Below, in pieces: positions 9,774 to 19,175 of a stretch of DNA of 64,000 bases. Where the stretch lies: positions 62,001 through 126,000 of the forward strand of contig NZ_VFVL01000013.1 of NCBI RefSeq assembly GCF_006442815.1, given 5' to 3'. The stretch comes from Mesorhizobium sp. B2-4-3. Lineage in GTDB: Bacteria > Pseudomonadota > Alphaproteobacteria > Rhizobiales > Rhizobiaceae. Positions within the stretch are counted from its first letter, which is position 1. Every line of letters starts with the position of its first letter. The notes below the pieces were generated by a model. That model was given only the letters and a program-made list of their open reading frames with translations, was not told the origin of the DNA and made no database searches. A program made the position numbers and the translations under genes.

Positions 9774-11957
9774 TTATAGGAAGCTCTGCGGGTCGATGTC
9801 GACCTGCACGCGAACCGAGCCGCGCAGCTTCGGCCCATTCGCCAGCATGGCGCGGATGAAACCTTGCATGTCGGCACGCCGCTCGCCCTGGATAAGCAGG
9901 CGGAAGCGGTGACGGCCGCCGATCAGCGACAAGGGCGCCTCGGCCGGCCCGAGCACGAAAAGGTCGGCAGCCTGCGGCGCCGCCCGTCTCAGTCCCCGCG
10001 CATGGCCTTCGGCCTCGCCGCGTGTCGCGGCGCTGACGATGATGCCGGCGAGCCGGCCGAAGGGCGGCAGCGCCGCCCGCTCGCGCTCGGCGATCTCGCG
10101 CTCGTAAAAGGCTTCCGAATCGCCCGAGACGATCGCCCGCATCACCGGGTGGTCCGGCTGGTAGGTCTGCAGGAGGCCGAGGCTCTTCTTGCCGGTGCGG
10201 CCGGCGCGCCCCGTCACCTGGCTGAGCAGCTGGAAAGTGCGCTCGGCGGCGCGCGGATCGCCATTGGCCAATCCCAGATCCGCATCGACCACGCCGACCA
10301 GCGTCATGCCGGGGAAATTGTGACCCTTGGCGACCAGTTGCGTGCCGATGACGATATCGGCTTCGCCGTTGGCGACGGCCTCGAGCTCGAGCCTGAGCCG
10401 GCGCACGCCGCCCAGAAGGTCCGAGGAAAGCACGATGGTGCGGGCTTCGGGAAAACGCCCGACCACTTCCTCGGCGATGCGCTCGACGCCGGGGCCGCAG
10501 GCCACCAGATGGTCGAGCGTGCCGCATTCCGGGCAGGCCTCCGGCCGCCGCTCATTGTGGCCGCAATGATGGCAGACGAGCTGGCCGCGAAACCGGTGCT
10601 CGACCAGCCAGGCCGAACAGACCGGACAGCCGAAGCGATGGCCGCAGACCCGGCAGAGCGTCAGCGGCGCATAGCCGCGCCGGTTGAGGAAGAGCAGCGA
10701 CTGCTCCTTCCTCTCCAGCGTGCGCTGCATCTGCTCCAGCAAGATCGGCGACAGGAAGCCGCCGCGCGCCGGCGGCGAGCGCCGCATGTCGATCGACTTC
10801 AGGTCGGGGAGTGCCGCCTCGGCGAAGCGCGACGACAGCACGGCCCGGTCGTAGCGGCCCTGGCTGGCGTTGACCCGGCTTTCCACCGACGGCGTCGCCG
10901 AGGCGAGCACGATAGGGAAAGTACCGATATGGCCGCGCACCACCGCCATGTCGCGCGCATTATAAAAGACGCGGTCTTCCTGCTTGTAGGCGGGATCGTG
11001 CTCCTCATCGACGACGATCAGGCCGAGTTCCTTGAACGGCAGGAACAGCGCCGAGCGCGCGCCGGCGACGACGCGCACGCCGCCTTCCGCAATCTGGCGC
11101 CAGACGCGTTCGCGCATCCGCGGCGGCAGGTCGGAGTGCCACTCCGCCGGCTTGGCGCCGAACCTGTCCTGGAAACGTTCGAGGAAGGCATGCGTCAGCG
11201 CGATTTCAGGCAGAAGGATCAGCACCTGCCTGCCCTTGTCGAGCGCCGCCGCTATCGCCTCGAAATAGACTTCCGTCTTGCCCGATCCGGTGACGCCGTC
11301 GAGAAGGGTGACATTGAAAGTGTCGGCCGCGATTGCCGCGCGCAGCTTCTCCGCCGCAACATTCTGATCCGGCATCAGCTCCGGCACGGCATGGCCGGGA
11401 TCGGGCGCCACCACCACCGGACGCGGCGGGATCATCACCGTCTCGAACACGCCCTGTGCCCGCAACCCGTCGATGACGGTCGAGGACACGCCGGCGGCAT
11501 GCGCCAGCCCGGAGCGCGTCCAGGCAAGTCCGCCCTCCGCGATCTCGAGCACCCGCCGCCGCGCATCCGTCAACCGGTCCGGTTCGGCCAGCGTGCGCTG
11601 CAGCCCCTCGATCCACGGCTCGGGGTCGAAAGCCTCGGGGGCTCTGAGCAGCATGCGCGCCACCATGCCGGGGGCCGACAGGGTGTATTGCGCGATCCAG
11701 TCGACGAAGCGGCGCATCGCCTTGTCGATCGGCGGGCAGTCGAATACCTCCTCGATCGGCCGCAGTTTCTTCGCATCGACGGTTTCGACGGCGCCGTCCC
11801 AGACGATGCCCGCGACCTGGCGCGGCCCGAGCGGCACGCGCACGATCGAGCCCGGCACCACGCGCATGCCAGGCGGCACGGCATAGGTGTAGGGCCGTTC
11901 GGCTGGCATCGGCACCAGCACGGGCGCGGCTGCGACAAAGGGCGAATCTTCCATCAT
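9774..11957 (-). CDS. priA: Primosomal protein N', replication restart helicase PriA
   Basis: A superfamily 2 3'-5' helicase that reloads the replisome at stalled forks. The 727-residue chain has the N-terminal DNA 3'-end-binding domain, Walker A GSGKTEVYF near residue 222, the DEEH box near residue 316, and paired zinc-binding cysteines (CRVCGHRFGCPVC, CHHCG, CPECG) at about residues 430-486. Motif VI appears in QVTGRAGRTGK. Length is normal for the family. It diverges from the transaldolase gene with a 90-base gap. Confidence 0.96.
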   Translation of the reverse strand: MMEDSPFVAAAPVLVPMPAERPYTYAVPPGMRVVPGSIVRVPLGPRQVAGIVWDGAVETVDAKKLRPIEEVFDCPPIDKAMRRFVDWIAQYTLSAPGMVARMLLRAPEAFDPEPWIEGLQRTLAEPDRLTDARRRVLEIAEGGLAWTRSGLAHAAGVSSTVIDGLRAQGVFETVMIPPRPVVVAPDPGHAVPELMPDQNVAAEKLRAAIAADTFNVTLLDGVTGSGKTEVYFEAIAAALDKGRQVLILLPEIALTHAFLERFQDRFGAKPAEWHSDLPPRMRERVWRQIAEGGVRVVAGARSALFLPFKELGLIVVDEEHDPAYKQEDRVFYNARDMAVVRGHIGTFPIVLASATPSVESRVNASQGRYDRAVLSSRFAEAALPDLKSIDMRRSPPARGGFLSPILLEQMQRTLERKEQSLLFLNRRGYAPLTLCRVCGHRFGCPVCSAWLVEHRFRGQLVCHHCGHNERRPEACPECGTLDHLVACGPGVERIAEEVVGRFPEARTIVLSSDLLGGVRRLRLELEAVANGEADIVIGTQLVAKGHNFPGMTLVGVVDADLGLANGDPRAAERTFQLLSQVTGRAGRTGKKSLGLLQTYQPDHPVMRAIVSGDSEAFYEREIAERERAALPPFGRLAGIIVSAATRGEAEGHARGLRRAAPQAADLFVLGPAEAPLSLIGGRHRFRLLIQGERRADMQGFIRAMLANGPKLRGSVRVQVDIDPQSFL

Positions 11958-11979
11958 CAGACGTGACCTTGCCCTGACT

Positions 11980-11993
11980 TTGGTCTAGATCAA
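11980..11993. promoter_or_regulatory. Possible FNR/FixK-type box upstream of transaldolase
   Basis: TTGGT CTAG ATCAA differs at one base from the FNR/FixK consensus TTGAT-N4-ATCAA. It lies 54 bases before the transaldolase start and 22 bases before priA. A single near-match can occur by chance, so this is only a candidate for oxygen-responsive control. Confidence 0.3.
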
Positions 11994-12047
11994 AGGGGAC
12001 CCTCGCATCTGCCTGGCTGGCGCCCGGCAATCCCCAAGGAGACCGCC

Positions 12048-12704
12048 ATGAAATTTTTTGTCGACACCGCTGACATCAAGGAAATCAAGGAACTCAACGA
12101 TCTGGGGCTGCTCGATGGCGTCACCACCAACCCGTCTCTGATCCTGAAATCGGGTGGCAAGATCATCGACGTCACCAAGCAGATCTGCGACATCGTCGAA
12201 GGTCCGGTTTCGTCCGAGGTCGTGGCGACCGAGTACAAGGACATGATGGCGGAAGCCAAGGTGCTGGCCAAGATCGCGCCGAATATCGCCATCAAGGTAC
12301 CGCTGACGCTGGACGGCCTGAAGGCCTGCAAGACCATCCGCACCGAGATGAACCGCATGGTCAACGTGACGCTCTGCTTCTCGGCCAACCAGGCGTTGCT
12401 GGCCGCCAAGGCCGGCGCCTCCTTCATCTCGCCCTTCGTCGGCCGCATCGACGACACCGGCTCGGACGGCATGGAGCTGATCCAGGAGATCCGGCAGATC
12501 TACGACAATTACGATTTCAAGACCGAGATCCTGACGGCGTCGGTGCGCACGGTGAACCACGTCAAGCAGGCCGCCCTGATCGGCGCCGATATCGTCACCG
12601 CGCCGCCGGCGACGCTGAAGGCGCTGGTCAATCACCCGCTGACCGACAAGGGCCTCGCCGCCTTCCTCGCCGACTGGGCCAAGACCGGCCAGAAGATCGG
12701 CTGA
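12048..12704 (+). CDS. tal: Transaldolase of the short (TalC/FSA-like) type
   Basis: A 218-residue class I aldolase of the non-oxidative pentose phosphate pathway. The Schiff-base lysine is K83 in IAIKVPLT, and the family start [13 protein letters not shown] with VTTNPSL is intact. C-terminal [15 protein letters not shown] is typical of the short transaldolase subfamily. An AAGGAGA ribosome site lies upstream. Sequence does not separate transaldolase from fructose-6-phosphate aldolase activity with certainty; the many alphaproteobacterial homologues are annotated as transaldolase. Confidence 0.9.
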   Translation: MKFFVDTADIKEIKELNDLGLLDGVTTNPSLILKSGGKIIDVTKQICDIVEGPVSSEVVATEYKDMMAEAKVLAKIAPNIAIKVPLTLDGLKACKTIRTEMNRMVNVTLCFSANQALLAAKAGASFISPFVGRIDDTGSDGMELIQEIRQIYDNYDFKTEILTASVRTVNHVKQAALIGADIVTAPPATLKALVNHPLTDKGLAAFLADWAKTGQKIG

Positions 12705-12709
12705 GGCCG

Positions 12710-12756
12710 GAGCAACTCCAGGAGAAGTGTGTAACGATTTTCCGTCCGGAATTGCA
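12710..12756. repeat. Family A palindromic repeat, copy 1
   Basis: GAGCAACTCCAGGAGAAGTG ... TTTTCCGTCCGGAATTGC, an imperfect palindrome of about 47 bases. Further copies start at 19176, 30624 and 50376. It lies between the tal stop and its terminator, so it would be transcribed in the tal 3' UTR. Confidence 0.8.
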
Positions 12757-12776
12757 CAAGGCAAAAAGTAGCGAAG

Positions 12777-12800
12777 AAGGCCGGGCGACCGGCCTTTTTT
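12777..12800 (+). terminator. Rho-independent terminator of tal
   Basis: AAGGCCGG, loop GCGA, CCGGCCTT, followed by four more T residues: a perfect 8-bp stem ending the transaldolase transcript. Confidence 0.85.
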
Positions 12801-12815
12801 CGTGGCAAAGTGTCT

Positions 12816-12859
12816 ATGCCTTGGCAGGTCACATGCCTTGGCAGGTCACATGCCTTGGC
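12816..12859. repeat. 17-bp tandem repeat, 2.6 copies
   Basis: ATGCCTTGGCAGGTCAC is repeated exactly at 12816-12832 and 12833-12849, then partially (ATGCCTTGGC) at 12850-12859. It abuts the left end of a family B palindromic element. Short exact tandem units like this are often variable between strains. Confidence 0.85.
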
Positions 12860-12884
12860 GATTGGCCGAAACGCCCATCGTGAT

Positions 12885-13064
12885 CGTCATCCACGGGCGG
12901 AGCAAGGAGCGAAGCGACGCGCGCAGACCCGAGGATCCATTCCGCGACATACGAGCGCTGCTGCGGTGCAGATTCTGCTCCGATGCACTCCACGGCTCAG
13001 GTCACGGAATGGATTCCAGGGTCTGCGCGCGTCGCTTCGCTCCTTGCTCCGCCCTGGAATGACG
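12885..13064. repeat. Family B palindromic element, copy 1
   Basis: A roughly 180-base imperfect palindrome. The left arm starts CGTCATCCACGGGCGGAGC and continues through GACCCGAGGATCCATTCCG; the right arm is its approximate complement, ending GCCCTGGAATGACG. Four other copies lie at about 22652, 31532, 34618 and 61812. Arms contain AAGGAGCGAAGCGACGC. The outer flanks (GATTGGCCGAA near 12860, TTCAGCCAATC near 13086) extend the symmetry. Confidence 0.88.
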
Positions 13065-13099
13065 AAGTTCGGAGGCTTCAGCCAATCCCCGACGAGGAA

Positions 13100-13681
13100 C
13101 TAGGCTTTCTTGCCGTGCTTGGCTAGATCCTGCGCGATCGACAGCCGCAGCAGATCGGCAAGCTCCCGCGCTGCGCGGTTCTCGGCGTCGATCTGTGCCC
13201 GGTAGGCCGCGAATTCCTGGCGCGGCCGGTCGAAGGACGACGGGATGGAGCGCTTGCCGACGGCAATCACCGTGTTGGTCGCGGTGTCCCTGAGCACGTA
13301 GTTGGCCGTCAGCGTGACCGTGCCGGCCGTCGGCTCGTCTTCCTGGGTCTGCACCTGCACGATGGCCGCCGATTCGACGAGCTCGGTGACGCCGAGATCG
13401 AGCGTGTAGGCCGGCGAAGCCGGCTCGCCCGAGCCTTGCCCGAAGGCGAAGATCAGATTGTTGCGCACTTGCTGCGCGTAGCGGGTGTTGACCGGCTTTA
13501 TCGAGATCGAGCCAAGCTCGGCGGACGCGCTGAGCTGCGATCCGGGCGACAGCGGCTGGTTGGAATAGAGCGGCCGCACGGTGCAGGCCGAGACCAGCGC
13601 CAGCGCGGCGGCCATACCGCAGACCGCCAGGCGGCCGCGCAGGCGGGCCGGTTGTGACTTCACCGGATCAGGCAACGACAT
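13100..13681 (-). CDS. lptE: LPS-assembly lipoprotein LptE
   Basis: An outer-membrane lipoprotein that plugs the LptD translocon and delivers lipopolysaccharide to the surface. It has 193 residues, with a signal peptide ending in a lipobox (VSAC, lipidated Cys33). The remaining chain has the LptE/RlpB pattern, beginning with TVRPLYS after the cysteine. Its ATG overlaps the end of leuS by 14 bases, the conserved leuS-lptE order of alphaproteobacteria. holA, which commonly follows, is not present downstream; a repeat element is found instead. Confidence 0.87.
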   Translation of the reverse strand: MSLPDPVKSQPARLRGRLAVCGMAAALALVSACTVRPLYSNQPLSPGSQLSASAELGSISIKPVNTRYAQQVRNNLIFAFGQGSGEPASPAYTLDLGVTELVESAAIVQVQTQEDEPTAGTVTLTANYVLRDTATNTVIAVGKRSIPSSFDRPRQEFAAYRAQIDAENRAARELADLLRLSIAQDLAKHGKKA

Positions 13682-16295
13682 TGACGATCCTCTGCGGCAC
13701 GATGATCACCTTGCGCGGAGCCTTACCTTCCAGTGCTTTTTGCACGAAGTCGAGAGCCAGCACCGCTTTTTCGACGGCACCTTGATCCGCGTCGCGGGCA
13801 ATTGTCAAATCCCCGCGCTTCTTGCCGTTGACCTGCACCGGCAGCACGATCTCGTTGTCGACGACGAGCGCCGGGTCGTAGGCCGGCCAGGGCCGTTCGG
13901 CGACCATCTCGGCGCCGCCGAGCTCCTGCCAGCATTCCTCCGCCAGATGCGGCATCACCGGCGCGATGATGTGCACCAGGATCTCCACCGCCTCGCGGCA
14001 GGCGCCCTTCAGCGCGTCGTCGGCCTTGCCCTCGGCAACGTCGGCGAGGGGCGCGGCGAGCACATTGGCGAGCTCGTAGATGCGGGCGATCGCCCGGTTG
14101 AAGCCGAGCTTCTCGATGTCCTCGCCGACCGCCCTCAGGATCTTGTGCGAGGCCTTGGAAACGGCTCCCGCATCGCCATCCTTCGCCGCCGCCGGCTTCA
14201 CGCCGGGCAGTTGCTCGGCCGCGATCTGCACCAGGCGCCAGACGCGCTGCACGAAGCGGTGAGCGCCGGCCGCGCCATCGTCGGTCCATTCGACGTCGCG
14301 CTCCGGCGGCGAGTCCGACAGCATGAACCAGCGTGCCGTGTCGGCGCCGTAGCCATCGGTGATCTCTTCCGGGCTCACCGTGTTCTTCTTCGACTTCGAC
14401 ATCTTCTCCAGCGCGCCGACCGTCGCCTCCTCGCCGGTGGCGATCTCGACGGCGCGGCGCTTGCCGCCGGCGTCCTCGAGCCTGACCTCGCTCGGCGACA
14501 GCCAGCGTCCATTGTTGGACGGGCCGCCGACGCGGTAGGTCTCGTGCACGACCATGCCTTGCGTGAACAGGCCCTTGAACGGCTCGGCCAGATCGAGGTG
14601 ACCGGTCTCGCGCATGGCGCGGGTGAAGAAGCGCGAATAGAGCAGATGCAGGATCGCGTGCTCGATGCCGCCGATATACTGGTCGACCGCCAGCCATTCG
14701 TCGGCCGCTTTCGGCTCGGTCGGCTCGTTCGCCCAGGGCGCGGTGAAGCGCGCGAAATACCAGGACGAATCGACGAACGTGTCCATCGTGTCGGTCTCGC
14801 GCCGCGCATCGCGGCCGCATTGCGGGCACTTGACATGCCGCCAGGTCGGATGACGGTCGAGCGGGTTGCCCGGACGGTCGAACTCGATGTCGTCGGGCAG
14901 CCTCACCGGCAGGTCGGCCTTCGGCACCGGCACCACGCCGCAGGCCTCGCAATGGATCATCGGGATCGGGCAGCCCCAGTAGCGCTGGCGCGAGATGCCC
15001 CAGTCGCGCAGGCGGAAATTCACCTTGCGCTCCGCCATCGGCCGGCCGCCGATCGTCTTTTCTTCCAACAGCTTCGCAACTTCGTTGAAGGCCTTCTGCG
15101 GCTTCATGCCGTCGAGGAAGCGCGAATTGATCATCACGCCGTCGTCGACATAAGCCTCCTCGGTGATCTGGAAGGTCTTTGCGTCGGCGTCTTCGGGCAT
15201 CACCACCGGGATTACCGGCAGTCCGTATTTGTTGGCGAAGTCGAGGTCGCGCTGATCGCCCGACGGGCAGCCGAAAATGGCGCCGGTGCCGTATTCCATC
15301 AGCACGAAATTGGCGACATAGACCGGCAGCGTCCAGTTCTCGTCGAACGGATGGACGACACGGATGCCGGTGTCGAAACCCTTCTTCTCGGCCGTCTCGA
15401 GCGCCGCCACCGAGGTGCCCATGTGGCGGACCTCGTCGATGAACTTCGCCAGCTCGACATTGTTCTCGGCGGCCTTCCTGGCCAGCGGATGGTCGGCGGC
15501 GACCGCCATGAAGGAGGCGCCGAAGATGGTGTCGGGCCGGGTCGTGTAGACTTCCAGCTCATGCATATCGCCAACCGGCTTTGCCAGCGGCCAGCGGATC
15601 AGCAGCCCTTCCGAGCGGCCGATCCAGTTGTGCTGCATCAGCTTGACCTTCTCCGGCCACTCTTCGAGTCCGTTGAGCGAGTCCAAGAGGTCCTGCGCGA
15701 AGTCGGTGATCTTGAAGAACCACTGCGTCAGCTCGCGCTGCTCGACCAGCGCGCCCGAGCGCCAGCCGCGGCCGTCGATGACCTGCTCGTTGGCGAGCAC
15801 CGTCATGTCCTCCGGATCCCAGTTGACCTTGGAGGATTTGCGCGTCACCAGCCCCTTCTCGACGAAGTCGAGGAACAGCATCTGCTGGCGGTGGTAGTAG
15901 TCGACGTCGCAGGTGGCGAACTCGCGCGCCCAGTCGAGCGACAGGCCCATCATCTTGAGCTGCTCGCGCATCGCGGCGATGTTTTCGTAGGTCCAGTCCT
16001 TGGGGTGGACCTTGTTTTGCATGGCGGCGTTTTCGGCCGGCATGCCGAAGGCGTCCCAGCCCATCGGGTGCAGCACGTTGAAACCCTTGGCGCGCTTGTA
16101 GCGCGCCACCACGTCGCCCATCGTGTAGTTGCGGGTGTGGCCGATATGGATCTTGCCCGACGGATAGGGGAACATCTCGAGCACGTAATATTTCGGCTTC
16201 GGGTCGTCGTTCCTGGCCTCGAACAGCTTCTTTTCGGCCCAGGCCTTCTGCCATTTGGGCTCTGACGTGCGCGGATTGTAACGTTCGGTTGCCAT
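13668..16295 (-). CDS. leuS: Leucyl-tRNA synthetase
   Basis: Class Ia synthetase charging tRNA-Leu, 875 residues. HIGH is at residues 50-53 ([10 protein letters not shown]) and the KMSKS loop appears as KMSKSKKNT near residue 630. The editing domain (CP1) and the zinc-like CPQCGRDAR insertion are present. ATG 16295 ([12 protein letters not shown]) was taken as the start because the 27 residues upstream in frame do not resemble the family. The 3' end overlaps lptE. Confidence 0.97.
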   Translation of the reverse strand: MATERYNPRTSEPKWQKAWAEKKLFEARNDDPKPKYYVLEMFPYPSGKIHIGHTRNYTMGDVVARYKRAKGFNVLHPMGWDAFGMPAENAAMQNKVHPKDWTYENIAAMREQLKMMGLSLDWAREFATCDVDYYHRQQMLFLDFVEKGLVTRKSSKVNWDPEDMTVLANEQVIDGRGWRSGALVEQRELTQWFFKITDFAQDLLDSLNGLEEWPEKVKLMQHNWIGRSEGLLIRWPLAKPVGDMHELEVYTTRPDTIFGASFMAVAADHPLARKAAENNVELAKFIDEVRHMGTSVAALETAEKKGFDTGIRVVHPFDENWTLPVYVANFVLMEYGTGAIFGCPSGDQRDLDFANKYGLPVIPVVMPEDADAKTFQITEEAYVDDGVMINSRFLDGMKPQKAFNEVAKLLEEKTIGGRPMAERKVNFRLRDWGISRQRYWGCPIPMIHCEACGVVPVPKADLPVRLPDDIEFDRPGNPLDRHPTWRHVKCPQCGRDARRETDTMDTFVDSSWYFARFTAPWANEPTEPKAADEWLAVDQYIGGIEHAILHLLYSRFFTRAMRETGHLDLAEPFKGLFTQGMVVHETYRVGGPSNNGRWLSPSEVRLEDAGGKRRAVEIATGEEATVGALEKMSKSKKNTVSPEEITDGYGADTARWFMLSDSPPERDVEWTDDGAAGAHRFVQRVWRLVQIAAEQLPGVKPAAAKDGDAGAVSKASHKILRAVGEDIEKLGFNRAIARIYELANVLAAPLADVAEGKADDALKGACREAVEILVHIIAPVMPHLAEECWQELGGAEMVAERPWPAYDPALVVDNEIVLPVQVNGKKRGDLTIARDADQGAVEKAVLALDFVQKALEGKAPRKVIIVPQRIVNVVA

Positions 16296-16442
16296 CGGAT
16301 GTTTTTCACTTAAAAGCAGGCACAGTCCGCCGGACAATGGCCGGCGACTGGGAAATGTCGTCGCGGTGTTCACCATGGATTGCCGGACCCGTCAACTGCG
16401 GCGAGCCGGCGCCGGCGTTAAAACTATGGGCAGGATAGTGGC

Positions 16443-17105
16443 ATGACGAGCGCCGTAGAGCAGCTTCACGCGGTCAAGGCGAGGATCGCGAGCGCCGAAC
16501 GCGAGGCGAAGCGCCCGGTTGGCGCCGTCACGCTTGTGGCGGTGTCGAAGACCTTCGCGGCCGAGGACATCCGCCCCGTCATCGAGGCAGGCCAGCGCGT
16601 CTTCGGCGAGAACCGCGTGCAGGAAGCGCAAGGCAAATGGCCGGCTCTGAGAGAGGCATTTGCCGATCTGGAGATGCATCTGATCGGCCCGCTGCAGTCC
16701 AACAAGGCCAAGGAAGCCGTCGCTCTCTTCGACGTCATCGAGACCGTCGATCGCGAGAAGATCGCCGCCGAGCTTGCAAAAGAGATGACCCGGCAGGACC
16801 GGACGCCAAAACTCTATGTCCAGGTCAACACAGGCTCCGAGCCACAAAAGGCCGGCATCGAGCCGCGCGAGGCGGTCGCCTTCGTCAAGCGCTGCCGTGA
16901 GGTCCATGGCCTCGCCATCGAAGGCCTGATGTGCATTCCGCCAGCCGAAGAAAATCCCGGCCCGCATTTCGCGCTTCTGGAAAAGCTCGCCCGCGAAGCC
17001 GGCGTCGAAAAACTCTCGATGGGCATGTCCGGCGATTACGAGACCGCCATCGCCTTCGGCGCGACCAGCGTCCGGGTGGGCTCGGCGATCTTCGGAAGTC
17101 GCTAG
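16443..17105 (+). CDS. YggS-family PLP homeostasis protein
   Basis: A 220-residue single-domain PLP-binding protein (YggS/PROSC/PLPBP) that buffers pyridoxal phosphate and affects amino acid pools. The PLP lysine is K36 in LVAVSKTF. Other family marks are FGENRVQEAQ, HLIGPLQSNK (usual HFIGxLQxNK) and the C-terminal SMGMSGDYETAI with VRVGSAIFG. Length is typical. It diverges from leuS. Confidence 0.93.
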   Translation: MTSAVEQLHAVKARIASAEREAKRPVGAVTLVAVSKTFAAEDIRPVIEAGQRVFGENRVQEAQGKWPALREAFADLEMHLIGPLQSNKAKEAVALFDVIETVDREKIAAELAKEMTRQDRTPKLYVQVNTGSEPQKAGIEPREAVAFVKRCREVHGLAIEGLMCIPPAEENPGPHFALLEKLAREAGVEKLSMGMSGDYETAIAFGATSVRVGSAIFGSR

Positions 17106-17179
17106 CCCTGCAAGCCCGGATGTTCTATCTCTAAGCAGGCGGCTGAACATCTAGCCAACCCAATCTAGGGAGCGGTCGC

Positions 17180-17413
17180 TTGAACTGGCATCTCAAGGAC
17201 GCCCGGAACAATTTTTCGAAAGTAGTTCAGCGGGCCCGGACCAAAGGGCCGCAGACGGTGACGATTCGCGGCGAACGGGCTGCGGTTATCCTTTCCGCAG
17301 AAGACTACGACCGCTTGATCGGCCAGAAGAAATCGCTCGTCGAATATCTTATGACCGGCCCTGGCTGGGACGACAGTTTCGACAAGGAAATCAACAATCG
17401 CTCGGATACCTGA
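17180..17413 (+). CDS. Phd/YefM-family antitoxin without an adjacent toxin
   Basis: A 77-residue antitoxin-like protein. The N-terminal DNA-binding domain is clear (WHLKDARNNFSKVVQRA, GPQTVTIRGERAAVILSAEDYDRL), and the C-terminal toxin-binding arm is short. The start is a TTG at 17180 preceded by AGGGAGCG. In rhizobial pairs of this type a PIN-domain (VapC) toxin usually follows within a few bases, but no toxin frame or recognisable remnant is present in the next 140 bases. It may be a solitary regulator or the survivor of a lost toxin-antitoxin pair. Confidence 0.82.
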   Translation: MNWHLKDARNNFSKVVQRARTKGPQTVTIRGERAAVILSAEDYDRLIGQKKSLVEYLMTGPGWDDSFDKEINNRSDT

Positions 17414-17556
17414 TCCGCGATATCGGCCTCTGATATTCTGAGGCTCGCTCCTTGCAGCAGAAGGCGCGTCATACCACCGCATTGTCGCCTGGGATCATAG
17501 CGCTAGCTGCGTGGGCTGTACGCAAGTGGCTCCTTTCAAAGCAAAGGAGATCCTTC

Positions 17557-17961
17557 ATGACCGCCACACGCCACCGCCAGCCAACCATGCAAAACCGGCA
17601 AGTCTCCCGCGGGCTGCACCGATGGGTGTATTTCGCGATGGTGGGTCTCGCGGCCTGCTATGCGCTGTCGGCCTGGATCGGCTTCGCGGGCAGCGGCGCC
17701 GACGACTATTTGCTGTTCGTCGTAACCGGATTCATCGTCATGTCGGTCGCGCTGCCGGCCATCGCCGGCCGTGTCTGGCGCCATCACCGGATCAGCGCTC
17801 CCGGCACGCCCACGACGCTCGCCGACTGGATGGCAGGCGAGTTCGACACAGACGACCACCCTGTGAAGGCGAGCACGGCGACGATCGAAGTCCTGCTGCC
17901 CCTTGCCGCCGTCGCCTTCGGCATGACTGCCTTCGCGATCCTCGCTTTGGTGGAAAGCTGA
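17557..17961 (+). CDS. Small membrane protein of unknown function
   Basis: A 134-residue protein. Hydrophobic segments fall at about residues 24-44 (WVYFAMVGLAACYALSAWIGF), 48-68 (DDYLLFVVTGFIVMSVALPAI) and 112-133 (VLLPLAAVAFGMTAFAILALV), with a soluble loop between the second and third. AAAGGAGA precedes the ATG; the frame is open further upstream but without a comparable ribosome site. I do not recognise a family. Confidence 0.72.
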   Translation: MTATRHRQPTMQNRQVSRGLHRWVYFAMVGLAACYALSAWIGFAGSGADDYLLFVVTGFIVMSVALPAIAGRVWRHHRISAPGTPTTLADWMAGEFDTDDHPVKASTATIEVLLPLAAVAFGMTAFAILALVES

Positions 17962-18106
17962 GCCGCCGGCAATCGTCACGATCTCGTTACCGACCTCGCC
18001 AGCGGGACAATATCGCTGCACCGGCGCTTGAAACGAAACGGCCCGTTCCTATTTCCCCCTTGTCATTCGATTCTGTCATTCACTCCTTCTCTCGGGGAAT
18101 CCCACC

Positions 18107-19156
18107 ATGCGCTACAATCAGCTTGGCAACACCGGCCTGTTCGTTTCCGAACTCTGCCTTGGCACCATGACCTTCGGCGCCGCCGGCGAGAACGCCCAAT
18201 GGGGCCTGATCGCCAGCCTCGGCCAGAAAGGCGTCAACGAGATCGTCGGCCGCTCGATCGCCGCCGGCGTCAATTTCTTCGACACGGCGGACGTCTATTC
18301 CTTCGGCCAGTCCGAGCAACTGCTGGGACAGTCGCTCAAGGATCTCGGCATCAAGCGTTCGGACGTGATCATCGCCACCAAGGTGCATGGCGCCATGGGC
18401 AACGGACCCAATGAACGCGGCTCCTCGCGCGGCCATATCATGGATTCGGTCGACGGCAGCTTGGAGCGGCTGCAGACCGACCATATCGACCTCTACCTGT
18501 TGCATGGCACCGACACGGTGGCGCCGATCGACGAGACGCTGCGCGCGCTCGACGATCTCGTCGCCAGCGGTAAGGTGCGCTATGTCGGCGTCTCCAACTG
18601 GCAGGCCTGGCGCGTCGCCAAGGCGCTGGGCATTGCGGACCGCAAGGGCTTCGCCCGCTTCGAGGCGATCCAGTCCTATTACTCGATCGCCGGCCGCGAT
18701 CTCGAGCGCGAGATCGTGCCGCTGATCAACGAGGAAAAGCTTGGCTTGATGGTCTGGTCGCCGATGGCCGGCGGGCTGCTTTCCGGCAAATACGGTCCCG
18801 GCGCGCCGGGCAATGGCGAGGGCCGACGTGCTTCCTTCAACTTCCCGCCGGTCAATGAAGACCGCGCCTGGCCGGCGGTTGCGGTCATGCGCGAGGTCGC
18901 CAAGAAGCACGATGTCAGCGTCGCCACGGTGGCGTTGGGCTATGTGCTGGCAAAACCCTTCGTCATGAGCGTCATCATCGGCGCCAGCCGCATGGACCAG
19001 CTCGAGCAAAATCTTGCCGCGACCGGCTTGAAGCTCGACGCCAACGATCTCGCCAGGCTCGACGAGGTGAGCGCGCTGCCCGCCGAATATCCCGGTTGGA
19101 TGCTGGAGCGGCAGAGCGCCGGCCGGCGCCCGGCGCCGTTCGTGCCGAAGGCGTAA
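18107..19156 (+). CDS. Aldo/keto reductase
   Basis: A 349-residue NADPH-dependent oxidoreductase of the AKR superfamily, YajO/voltage-gated-K-channel-beta-like branch. The catalytic tetrad is visible as Asp and Tyr in FFDTADVYSFGQSE (about residues 61-74), Lys in VIIATKVHG and His in LYLLHGTD. The C-terminal NADP-binding segment VIIGASRMDQLEQNL is intact. An unusually placed segment ENAQWGLIASLGQKG follows the first strand. The substrate is unknown. Its paralogue lies at 21551. Confidence 0.87.
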   Translation: MRYNQLGNTGLFVSELCLGTMTFGAAGENAQWGLIASLGQKGVNEIVGRSIAAGVNFFDTADVYSFGQSEQLLGQSLKDLGIKRSDVIIATKVHGAMGNGPNERGSSRGHIMDSVDGSLERLQTDHIDLYLLHGTDTVAPIDETLRALDDLVASGKVRYVGVSNWQAWRVAKALGIADRKGFARFEAIQSYYSIAGRDLEREIVPLINEEKLGLMVWSPMAGGLLSGKYGPGAPGNGEGRRASFNFPPVNEDRAWPAVAVMREVAKKHDVSVATVALGYVLAKPFVMSVIIGASRMDQLEQNLAATGLKLDANDLARLDEVSALPAEYPGWMLERQSAGRRPAPFVPKA

Positions 19157-19175
19157 TTCAGAGCCGCGTGTCCGA

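Noticed and set aside
9864..11966. A 700-codon plus-strand frame opposite priA
   Set aside because: Antisense shadow of priA, explained by the codon bias of high-GC genes.
12816..12859. CRISPR array
   Set aside because: Only 2.6 directly abutting 17-bp units with no spacers; it is a simple tandem repeat.
13581..16265. An 894-codon plus-strand frame opposite leuS
   Set aside because: Antisense shadow of leuS; no ribosome site, no recognisable domain.
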